From contig LR990052.1 of the NCBI GenBank assembly GCA_905147135.1, positions 19,096,200-19,160,199 on the forward strand: 64,000 bases of DNA, read 5' to 3'. Source of the stretch: Blastobasis lacticolella (Eukaryota > Arthropoda > Insecta > Lepidoptera > Blastobasidae). A program made the translations under genes and the position numbers. Below, one piece after another: positions 47,201-59,200 of the stretch (positions are counted from its first letter, which is position 1; every line of letters starts with the position of its first letter). The notes under the pieces were generated by a model, which saw only the letters and a list, made by a program, of their open reading frames with translations, did no database searches and had not been told where the DNA came from.

Positions 47201-50200
47201 GCCAACCGGCCCGGCCCGCCCAAACACACGCTGTACCGCGTGCGCGTCAGGGACATCTCGCTCGTGTCGGTGAGTGCTGGGTGGAGGGTGTCGGGGATGA
47301 GTCGGTTCGACTTCGGAGCGGGTGTACGGGCGTACGTTACTTTCCGCCTATGTGTGCCCATGGGCGCTGCTTCGAATAATTTAAAACCTGTTCCGAATAT
47401 TAGCCTCCAGCGAAAATAGTGAGTAAATATGTTTTCAAAATGGACTAAAAATTCAAACAATTGATTTAAAAAAAGATTTAGTTTATTATTGAATAAATAT
47501 TAATTAACTTAATTGTCTCAAATTAAAAACAAAGTCACCGATATCCCTCTGCTTAGCAGCTAGTCTAGTATTAGCTGTTTATTCCAACCGGCGTGGTATT
47601 CATTTTCATTATTTTCTGCTGTCAACTGGTCACTGAGAACTTAGCTTTCTAATTCGGTGCGACCCGATTGATCAAGGGGCGGGGCTAGGCCGGCGGACAA
47701 CGATGACTCACTATATTCTTATCGCGAATAAACTATTATGTTGGAGCCGCGCGACTTTCAACGGCGATAGCTTCATGAGTTTGACTCTTGGACGCGGCTC
47801 CAACGTACTAATTTGACATTGCACATACTTCGATGCTTGAAAGTGGATCTTGAAGTGTAAATTCGATAAACTGTCATCGTCATCATCATCAAATTAGCCG
47901 AATGACTCCCACTGCTAGGTATAGGCCTCCCCCAGGAGTCTCTACATTTCTGCATCCAGCTGATACCTGCGATTTTTACCAGGTCGTCGCTCCACCTTGT
48001 AGGAGGCCTACCTACGCAACGTCTTCCGGTACGCGGTCGTTGGTTGAGCACTTTACGGCCCCATCGACCATAAACTTTGAAATGACATAATTTGCCTATC
48101 CCCGTAGCTGGACGTGGGCCCGATAACGGCGTCGGCGGCGGCGGCGCTGGGGCTGCCGCAGCTGTACGAGCGCGCGCGCGGCCGCCCCGTGCTGCACGAC
48201 ACCACGCTGCACCTCAACATCAACTACAGCGCCGCCACCGGCAGCGCGCCGGCGCTGGTGAGTCACTGGTGGTGGGCAGAGTATTGTAACTTCACAGGAA
48301 TAAAGGGTTTGGTGCGATGATAGCCGTTCAGATGGACTTTTTGAAGGATTTTTGAAAGTTCTTACGCCAGTAGTATCTACTACAAACTTACTTCGCTGAC
48401 TTTGCGATCCGAAGTGGATGTTAGCCTCCGACACAAGAATTCGCCATTGGTCCCTATCCTGAGCGATTTGTTCCCAGTGAGTTATTTGCAGTTCACACAC
48501 AGACGATACTTACGATAATGACTTGTTATCCTATATTGCAGTGCGACGTCCACGGCAAGATAGTGGGCGGGCTGCACGTGTCGGCGCGCCGCGAGCAGTA
48601 CGAACAGCTGCTGGAGACGGCGCGCTGGCTCGCGGGCAGCGACGGCGTGGCAGACCACGACGAGGGGGATGCGCCCGCGCACCAGACTACTGCGCCGGAG
48701 GTAGGCATAACACAAACCTAACTTATCCGAATTGAAATCGATATAAATTTAGTGCTAATAATTTGTTGAATAGGCAATTACCGCTTACCTGTCAGGTGGA
48801 CTGTCTGCTCGTTTGTCACTGAGTAGCAAAAACTTAATAGATGGCGTAAATTAACTAAACCTAGTAAATAAACTTAATAAAAGGCGAGTTCATGACGGAG
48901 TGGTTAAAATAAAAGTATGGGAAGGGGAGTATGACGTCGTTGACACTTTTCTGGCTGAGAAGCAAAAAAAAAGCACGCAATTTAAATAGCCTCTACGGCT
49001 CGGCCGTAGATTAAACGCCATCGAAATTTTTTAAAAACTTCCTTTTTTTTTTTTTGAAATCGCGCATTGCAATTTATAAATATTTGTTTATTTAGTAATT
49101 TTTGTTTAAATGTTTTTCAAATTCGCTAGACAGATACTAAACTTAACGGTATTACGACATTATCTCCATTCCTGACCCAGTCGGCCGTGCTGTCGGAGCC
49201 GGCGGTGCCGACGCTGCGGCTGGACCCCGCCCTGCGCGCCGCCGCGCTGGCGCTGGCCGGGCCCGCCGCCGCGCGCCCGCCCCCGCCCCCGCCCGCGCTC
49301 AACGTGCCGCTCAAAGGTAATACCACCAACAAATCCCCAAAGCGGCATTCAAGCAATCAAGCGATGCGTTTTATTACACCTTTCCAGTACCATACATATA
49401 AATCCCCCTAGCTCCTGTCGACTTGATGCGAATTCTATTGAATTCCAAGAAGAAAGAATATTAATTGACGCAAATAACAATACCACAACATCGAAAAAGA
49501 AAGAAGAAAACAAAAAGGCATAAAAAGAATTTAATTATTACAACATAAAATGCACGGGAAGACTACACAGCCATCGACATCTTGACTAGACCCGCTGAAT
49601 TCTGATCTCGCTTGGCTACTTTCGCTAATGACTGCGTCTACCCCCAGTGCTGTTCGAGCTGTCGACGCTGACGGTGGAGCTTCGCGCGGACCTCGGCGGC
49701 GGTGCCCGCAGCCTGGTGCAGCTGGCCTCGCGACAGTTCAACCTGCGTTATGACACTACCACGCCAAGAGAGACTGCGTTGCAGGTAACTAACTATCCAT
49801 AGACCAGGGCGGTACTTTAAGAGATATATTAGAGGTATCTTCAGAGGCGAGCAACGCATTGGTGACTCCTCTGGTGTTGCTGATGTCTATAGGCGGCGGT
49901 GACCACTTTCCATCAGGTGGCCCGCTTGCATGTTTGTCTGCCGTATAACATAAAAAAATGGCGGCGGCACATTGCAGCCTCGTGCAGCTGGATAGAACTA
50001 TCTAAACATTACAACAGAGCATGGATTGTTGCTTAGCGGCATACATAGATGTTATAGATACACAGGAGTCTTTAAAGTTGGCAGAGTCCAACCAATATCA
50101 CTTCATCTCATTTACGCGTGGCACATCTGTAATTTCGTCGTCTTAACCGCAGGAGATATTTTGTTAAAGATAAGTTTTGTCCCTGAGCCTTCCATAACAT

Positions 50201-53200
50201 TGCATGAGACCATCTATTTTAACGAACCCTAACGTAGGTCTAAATGGACGTGTTCGAGCGAGCCTGTTGCTATGTTACCTTATTATTCAAATCGAATTAC
50301 ATTTGTTGTTTGTGCGTCCACCCGAGCAAACTCCTCAGGCTCGCCTTACCACCTCGTGTATCGTGAAAAAATATCGAAGAACAAGAAACAAAATTACACT
50401 GCTAGGTCTTTGTGGAGATCTCTGAGGGAGGCCTATGCCCAGCAGTGGGCGTCTTTCGGCTGATATAATGATATTCACTGCTAACAGCTATAGACCTACT
50501 TAAATAGTCCTAATCGATAGCCGCAATGAAAACGCTTTCCCTTCCAGGTATCGCTGCACTCGATCACAATGGAAGACCTGACCAAGGAGCCGGACTCGAA
50601 GCACCGCTTCCTGATGGTGTCGCACACGCCGCCGGTGCCGCCCAAGGCGGTGTTCGTGTCCAAGTCCTGCCCGGACTTCGTGGCGGCGCTGGCGCCGCTG
50701 CTGCCGCCCGCCGCCGCACATACTACGCTGCGGCGGGGGCCGTCGCTGCCCGCGCATCTCAATGTTATCGATCGGGAGGTGAGTTGCAGTACAGCTTTGA
50801 TTGCGGGGTTTGGATGCAGTGTCAGTGCAGCAACGTGGAATTCGAGTGGGTAACCAAGAGCTGACCTGTATCAAGTGCTTCTACTGATGGTCTCTGGTTT
50901 TAATGAAAATTTTCGCGATTCCAAAATCTATCAGATGCCGGTATCTAGCTGTGAGGTCCTTCGTCAAAGTTCTGTCCTGCTATTGGATAGAAACAGATCG
51001 AAATGACAATATTACAACGAAACCCGCCACTTATTTGGAAGAAGAGTCAAGCCTAATAGTGTACAGTTACGAGCTGAACGCACTTTGCAGTTACATCCCG
51101 ATTGTACTTCCGCGCGCGAGAGCCTTGGGTCTGCCTTGACCATGGTCCTGGATTTGGCAAATTAAAAAATTACAGTAGAACGCCTGCCATCTGACCTCCG
51201 TGACCCTGTTAACAAGAGAACCTAACCAGATTGTATCATGGTTACACATGAAATCGCCTGAATGTCCGATTTCCTCACAACATTTTCCCTCACCGTAAGA
51301 GACTCAAACTTACAGCAGCAATACATTGTTATAATTTCGTTGTCACAGCTAAAGAAAAACAAACGCGACAGCGCGTGCGGCGCAACGCCCCCCTGCTCCC
51401 CCGTGGCGGGGGGCGGGGAGGGGGGCGCGGCGGCGGGGGAGCCGCGCGGGGAGGAGGGCGGCGCGGCCGGGGACAACCTCGTCTGGGTGTCCGTGCACAT
51501 GCGGGACCCCGACCATCCGCTGTTCGAGGAGAAGTATAATAAGGTAGTACTGTGGGCCGGGAAAGTGGACTATCGGGTTTGGAAGGTCACGTGTTATCAC
51601 GAGCAAAGTGGCGGTCCATAGTCTCTGCCTACCCCACCTGTGGGACACAGGCGTGAGCTTTATGTATGTATGTATATATGTACGTGTTATCAAAATGTGA
51701 CTAAAGGGTGAGGCTAGAATTTATTGCAAGGAAAAATCAACCTTCTTGTCTTAGACGTACGATAGAACTTAAATCTTAGGACGGTAGACCACGTATTTGA
51801 CCGCCTGTACGAGGTAGGGTAGATACGCAGTCTATGGCCAGGAGCCTATCTTGCGATGGGTGTACTAGTATTTATAAAAATGTTCTTACCATCCCAAAAG
51901 ACGCGTGAGGCTCACTCGATTTGGTCAAATGCCGCGTAAGATCTTAAAGTCATCTTAGATATAAAACAAGAGCAAGGACATCTATAAAAAATTAAGTGCC
52001 TAAGCCCATCCTTAGGTATAAGGAAACAGGCCCGGAGGCCGAGTCAAGAGTCTGATGCGAGACTCAACGCGACGCGAAATTTTGTATTCAGAGGACCGGG
52101 TAAAGTTGAAAAGAAAGAGTAGCAAAACTGACCCCAGCAGAAGCCGGAATTGACCGCTCGGATGATGATAATGGCAAGCGAACGATAGCGATCCGTAAAC
52201 ATGTAATAGTGACTATTGACCATAGATAAGTGACGGAAATTATATACGATCAAACGAACTTCACGAAGTTCGATCGATATTATATGAGTCGCTTCATTCG
52301 AAGATATAAGATAATTCACAACGTAGTCCCTTTAGCCTACAAGGTAGCTTCGCACGTTTATTTAAAGTAAAATCGATTTGTTTTCAATCGATCATTTTTT
52401 TTCGATCCTACGTATCGATACAGCCAGCCGCCATTTTTACGTCATTCTTTTTAGAGATACTATGCGAAACTTCCCCACGCCTGGGAATATGGGCGGGCGG
52501 GTGTTATATCTTCGAATGAAGCGACTCATATAATATCGATCGAACTTCGTGAAGTTCGTTTGATCATATATTATATTTCGTCGCTTCATTCTTCAGATAT
52601 AAGATAATTCACAACGTAGATGTTTGGAGAGGGAAGTTTTGCAAATTTTAAACAAAATATTAATTATTCATAAATTTTAAACAATGTATTAATTATACGG
52701 TATCAACCGTAAATTAAACATATTACATAATGGACACTGGTTAATTCATTATTAAGAAAGCAAACGGGTTTAACAAATCGGCCGACATCAGCGATCGGCC
52801 TGATATAATATCTGGCGAAAACGCGATGTGCTGGTCCTTGCGGCCACCGCATTGCGGGCCCCGCCGCGGAGACGCCGCCGCCCCAGCGCCGAACACCGGA
52901 CGCCGGGCACACCGAGCCACAGCACATGTACCCATGACACACTGTTATCTGTCATCACCCTGCCAATCCATTGGCTAATGGTTTGTCCGTGACTTGTTTA
53001 TGGTGTGGTTTGCACGACAGAAAGAGATACTTAGTATGTGCCAGTACTGAGTTGCTCGATTCTAATCAGATACTCCTCGAGTGTGATGGAAGGGGTTATG
53101 CGTAAATTAGGTACGAAAGAGCCCTGGATACTAGCGACCTGACCCTAATGTTGTAACTAATTATGATTTTAATGCTATTTGAGGTGGTATTAATATTATC

Positions 53201-56200
53201 ATCCTTAAAAGTGATAGCGTTTGTACCCTGTGTGTGTGGTACACAGGGTAAGAAATATTCCTAATGTTCTGGTTAACTTTTTATTATGTTTTATTTATTC
53301 GGACGGGACCGAATTTGAAATGTTATCCAATACACTCTCGTGGATTCCAAGTGGCAGTATACCTAGGCAAACTTGGATTGAATTTAAAAGCTCCTTTTAG
53401 TGATCGTTTAATTCGAACATCCTAACTGAGACCAAAATGGGATACGGAGCTGAACGATGATTGTTCAAAGTGTCATACGAACCATTCGTATTAAAACAAT
53501 TACTTAAAATGTTATCACAAATTCGTTAGAATCTTCGTAAGGTTTGCCTGTTATTGGCTTTACATTTATGTTAATTGTTATTGTTACTATAGTTTAAGAG
53601 CATTGTAAAAAAAAATGTAAATCTGTTGGCAAATTAAATAAATAAATAAATAAATAAATATGGATCAGTAATATTCTGCGATCAAAATTGCAAATCGAGA
53701 GAAGTGCGGCAAGTGAGAATGCATGAGATTAATCGCATCTACTGCGATAGCCTCCGAGTCCTGTTTGCAGGATAAATAGCGCTCACAGTCAGCATTGACG
53801 CGAGACATGAAATCGGTATTCTACCGATACCTCAATCATAGTCTGTCTAACAGTGTGGACTATCTATCGGTAAACCGAGTTAGAGAGTTTCCACTCTATG
53901 TCCTTTACTCTCTTGAGTCCTCGTCAACCTTAATATCACATAACGAAATATGCCGCGCTAGATTCTTTGCATGAAGGTATTCAATACTTCCTTGACAATT
54001 TACATAGCTGATAGCTGTGGTGTTATCTATCATCAAGTTACTCAACAAAACAATATAATAGTAGATACAATTTGTCATTACAACAATACAAAGAATATGC
54101 TACAACTTGCGATAAATATACATATATCAATATCCAGACAGGGGTAAGAAAGTAAGAGGTGTATATAAAAAAAAAACGTTTATGTTACAATTAGGTAGTT
54201 GTAGTAATACTACCTCTGTTGTTACATAAGTACATCTTAAATAATAAGAAAAAAAAAATGTGCAGAAAAATGTAGCCAAATAAATACTGTGTACCAATCA
54301 TTTGGTCTTTGCCTCAGCTCTCGAAGCCATATCTAATGACTGGTCTTCGCACTCTTTTGTCGTTGTCGGTCGAACTCGGACTAGGCGCACTCTCAGCTGC
54401 ACTGAGAGGCGACGGCGGCCGCGGGGCGGTATCGGGTGACATTAAGAAAGTGTCACAGTTTGTGTCATCTTTGCGGAGCTGATCTATATGTTTTTTGAAG
54501 TGTTTATTATCACTTTCAATTATGTATGTTAATGGACCTATTTGATTTCGAATTGTACCGGGCTCCCAAGAAAAAATATTATTTTTATAATGTCTGTAAA
54601 ATATTTTATCACCAATATTGAGCAATCTATCCGTCCCGCCTTTGTATTTTATTTGTGTAAACTGTTTCTGCCGTACTATGTCTCGGGTAGAAGGGCGTAA
54701 AAGATCAAAAGGGGTACGGATGTCCTTTCCTAATAATAAATTTGCAGGTGATTTACCGGTGATACAATGAGGCGTCGATCTGTATATAAGTAAAAATTCG
54801 TTCAATGCTTTATCTAAATCCATGTTGTCGTGCAATGCTTTTTTCAAACATTTCTTAATAATTTTTACAGCGTTTTCTGCTGCTCCATTACTGCTCGGCT
54901 TGTAAGGGCTGACAGTTATGTGTTTCACCCCCAAATTAATTAGAAACTGTTTAAATTCTGTTCCATTAAAGGGTGGACCGTTATCAGATACCACCTCGTA
55001 GGGTAATCCGAACTGGCTAAATAAGCTCCTCAGCTTACTAATTGTAGGTTTTGTGGCAGTACTCGGCGTTCGGCTAGTTTCGATCCACTTCGAATGGGCG
55101 TCGGTAAGAACCAAGTAATATACGGTATTAGCGTTTATGGTGAAAAAATCGACGTGAAGTCGATACCACGGCTCCTCCGGCCACTGCCACGGGTGCAGCG
55201 CGACGGCGGGCGGCGGGCGGCGCCGGGCGCTCGCGCGCGCACGTCGCGCACGCCCTGCAGATGCGCTCGATGTCGCTGTCTATACCCGGCCAGTAAACAT
55301 AGTTGCGGGCCAAGTTCTTACATTTCACTATGCCCTGGTGCGTTTCGTGTAATTGAGTTAAAACGTTTACGCGAAGAATTTCTGGGATAACTACACGGTG
55401 TCCATGCAGTATACAACCCTGTTCGATAATCAAGAATTGTTTTATTTTAAAATATGGTTGTAACTCGGACTTGTCACAGTAATGCCAATTCGTTTTTACT
55501 GACTTAATTACCTCTTGTAAAATCGGGTCCTTTTCAGTATACTTTGCTATTTGTTTATATTGAATTGGTGCCGCATTTTCAACGAAACAAATGAATACAT
55601 CTCCACAGCTATGTTTACTACAGCCGGATTCAACCGATGCCATACGCGACAGCCCATCCGCTACGCAATTGTGGTTTGATCCCACACATCGTATTTTATA
55701 GTTATATGCCCCTAATATTACAGCCCAGCGTTGAAGCCGACTCGCTGCCATCAAAGGAATTCCTTTGTGTTCGCTAAAGATAGCCCCTAACGGTTTGCAG
55801 TCCGTTACAAGAGTAAACTCTCGGCCGAACAGATAATCATGAAATTTTTGTATAGCAAATATGATAGCGAGTCCTTCGCGGCAAATCTGGGCATAATTCC
55901 GCTCTGGCGCGCTGAGCGAGCGCGAGGCGTGCAGCACGGGCCGCTCGCGGCTGTCGGCGCCGCGCTGCCATAGGACTGCCCCAACCCCAGTGGGAGATGC
56001 GTCGCACGTCACTGTGTGGGACTGGCTGTGGTCAAAATGGACCAAAATGGGTGCGTTCTTAAGTAAAAGTTTTACTTTGGTGAATGCTTCGTCACATGCA
56101 GGTGACCATTTGAACGTGTTATCCTTTTTAAGTAAATTATACAGAGGGGCTAACGCATCGCTAAGGTTCTGTAAAAATTTACCATAGTAATTTATTAATC

Positions 56201-59200
56201 CTAACAGTGCCCGGAGTTGCTTTACAGTTGTAGGAACTGGGGTGTTTAGGACCGCGTCTACCTTATGTATTTCTGTATGTAAGCCACGCGCGTCAATAAC
56301 GTTCCCTAAGTGTGTGATAGAGGTTTGAAAAAAATTACATTTGTCTACGGCGACTCGAAGTCCACTATCCGATAATATTTTGAACACTTCTAGTAATCTA
56401 TTCCAATGATCAATAGAATCAACCCCACTCACAGTTAAGTCGTCTAAGTAACACGTTACAAATCGCATCCTAAACAATTTATCCATCATGCGCTGGAATT
56501 TATTGGGTGCCGTCTTAATACCAAAAGGCAATCGGTTATAGCAGAACATCCCCTGTGTTGTAACAATGGTACAAAGTTTTCTTGAGGCGTCATCGAGTTC
56601 AAATTGTAAATATGCGTTACTAAGATCAATTTTAGTAAACAACTTGCCACCCTGAAGTGACGCAAAAATATCGTTAATTTTAGGTATAGGATATTTATCG
56701 TCCACTAATACGGGATTCACGGTAGTTTTAAAATCTCCGCACAGTCGTACAGTTCCGTTCTTTTTGAGAACCGGCACAACCGGCGTGCCCCACTCGCTCC
56801 AGTCCACGGGCGAGATGACGCCCTGGCGCTGCAGCCGCGCCAGCTCCGCGTCCACGGCGGGCCGCAGCGCGTGTGGCACGGGCCGCGGCCGCCGCCACAC
56901 CGGGACGCATCCCTTGACTACCTCTAATGAAACCTTCGCTTTATTAAATGTCCCTATCGCATCTAGAAAAACATTAGGAAAACGTTTCATTAATTCGCTA
57001 CGAATCTGCGACGGAACCGGCACCGCTTCATTTGAAACTTCGATATTTTTTATCTTTGGATAATAAATACCAAACGCTTTCATCCAGTCTCGACCGAGCA
57101 ACGAAGAGCTATGGTGGTTGTTTATAACAATCAAAGATAAATTTTTCCTTATCAGGCCATTAATTTGAACCTTACAATTTAGCTTACCCTTTGGCTTCAC
57201 TGCTCCGCCGTCGTACATTTTTAATTTTGTATTAATCGGGTGTAAAGTGCACCCCTTGAAGTACTTATTATACGTAGCAGCCGAAATCGCGCTAACTGCA
57301 GATCCCGTATCGCCTTCCATGCGTAGTGATACGTCGTTAACAGTCGCCGTAATAATCCATCTGTCATCGCAATCGTCAGCATTAGCCTCGTCGTCGCTAA
57401 GCTGATATATCTCGACCGCGCGGTCGCTGGAGTCGGCCGACTCCGACGCGGAATTGTCCTCACTCTCACTGACACGATTAACGCCCGGGCGTTGCTTACG
57501 CCGGCGGCACACCTTCGCGACATGCCCTTTAACACCACACGTATAGCACTCACTATCGCGGAACGAACAACGGTCGGGATGGTGACCTCCGCGGTCACAC
57601 CTGTAACACCGTGGCTGTTGCGCCTGTTGCCTTCCCGCGGTGGGCGGGCGGTGCCGCGCGCGCGGCGCGGGCCCGCGCACCGCGTGCACCGGGGCCACGT
57701 CGCCGCCGCCGCGAGCCTCCGCCGGCCGCGAGTCTCGCATGGCCGCCTCCAGCGACAGCGCCAGCTCTGTCGCGCGACCGTACGTCACTTTGTCGTCTTC
57801 CTCCACCAAAATTCGCTGTTGAATACGCTCGTTCGCCAATCCAAACACGAATTGGTCGCGTAAATTTTCCTTTAATATTTCGTTCGAGAATTTACACGGT
57901 TTACTTAAATTTTTTAATTGGACGAGGTACTCACTGATCGACTGATTAGCGGATTGTTTACATGATTTAAATATCATTCGCTCTGCTATGACGGACCGCT
58001 TCACTGTGAGATGTTCGTCGACTAACTTCACAATTTTATCAAAGTCCACCGATTCGGGTTTGTCGGGATAACATAAATCTATTATCAAATCCAAAGGCTC
58101 TGTGCCCACCACTGCAACCAGATATTTTGAAAAGTGGATTGGTTTAATGCCTTGAATTGTGAACCATGCACGTAACCTGCTTACGTAAGTCGTCCAACGA
58201 TCGACGTGCATTTTAAACTCTCTTAGAGTGTTTACATCGGGCACACGTTTATAATCACTGTCTTCCATCATAATTAGCACTGATATCGAAATATACACGA
58301 GGTTCGTAGTTTTCGTCGCCAAATAGTCTGTATTTAATAATTTCTAGGGGAATCGAAGCACAATCAACTACGTATTTATGAGACTGATATTTATTGGACG
58401 GTGTCCTTAGAAATCGGTATTAACAACTACCCGCATTCTTACACTAGCAATAGCGTAATGTTTACATGCATACTTAGGTATACACCAGTACCAATATAGC
58501 ACAATTATTATCGTATGATGCAACATTTTTAGGTTTAGTAAATCCAGTTAATGGGATACTTGAGTTCACATTGCTTCCAACACCCGTTGACCCAATCGTC
58601 GCCATAGACGGTTCCCCAGTCAGTACGAGAGCCATAAGTGAAGTTCTCGTTTACATAATCAAGTCCTGAGGGACAATAAAGGGCCAATGTTTTGCGCCCA
58701 TCAATTAAAATCCTCAAAGAACGTAGAACGAGGGGATATTTATGCTAAAGTTTAAGTAGCTATTATATTTTTAAATACATTTTAACAATAGATAAATATT
58801 GGTCTCCAAAGTTTTTGTGTGCAATCAGCTGTATTGTAGCGCTGGACAAGCTGCTACTGACAGCGCAATAAGTTGGGCGAACTTATATTGTGCAACGGGG
58901 AAGAGACGAAAATATATACACTGATTGTGCTATAATGTCGCGTTTCTCTAGTTAAAAAAAAAATTAAGTGAAATTCTCAAAATTAAACTAGAATTTTACA
59001 CATATTTTTAGGTTGCAAGTTGCTTTTGTTAACGTTGACTATGAATCCGAGACATTGAAGTAATCTGGGCCTCGTTAACATTGCTTAGACATTTCTCGAA
59101 GTCATTGCCAATGCAAATGATATCGTCTAAGAATAGCACGGATTTTGAGCCTTGAGACCTTAAGAAGGTGAAGACCTTAGTCGTCACTTTAGTAAACCCT

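Larger units (their letters stand above)
54314..58322 (-). mobile_element. Ty3/Gypsy LTR retrotransposon, coding part
   Basis: Antisense to Vps13D inside intron 30. Domain order on the minus strand is Gag, two zinc knuckles, aspartic protease, reverse transcriptase, RNase H, integrase, which is Ty3/Gypsy order. A primer-binding-site-like TTGGCGACGAAAACTACG lies just before Gag at 58305-58322, as in Mag-like elements of Lepidoptera. The coding region is open except for one frame change near 55200. No matching LTR pair was found by eye, so the element's ends are not defined. Confidence 0.85.

Noticed and set aside
53670..59000. LTR pair for the Ty3/Gypsy element
   Set aside because: Only short shared words (such as TAGTCTGT and GAAATCGGTATT) were found between the flanks, which is no more than chance.
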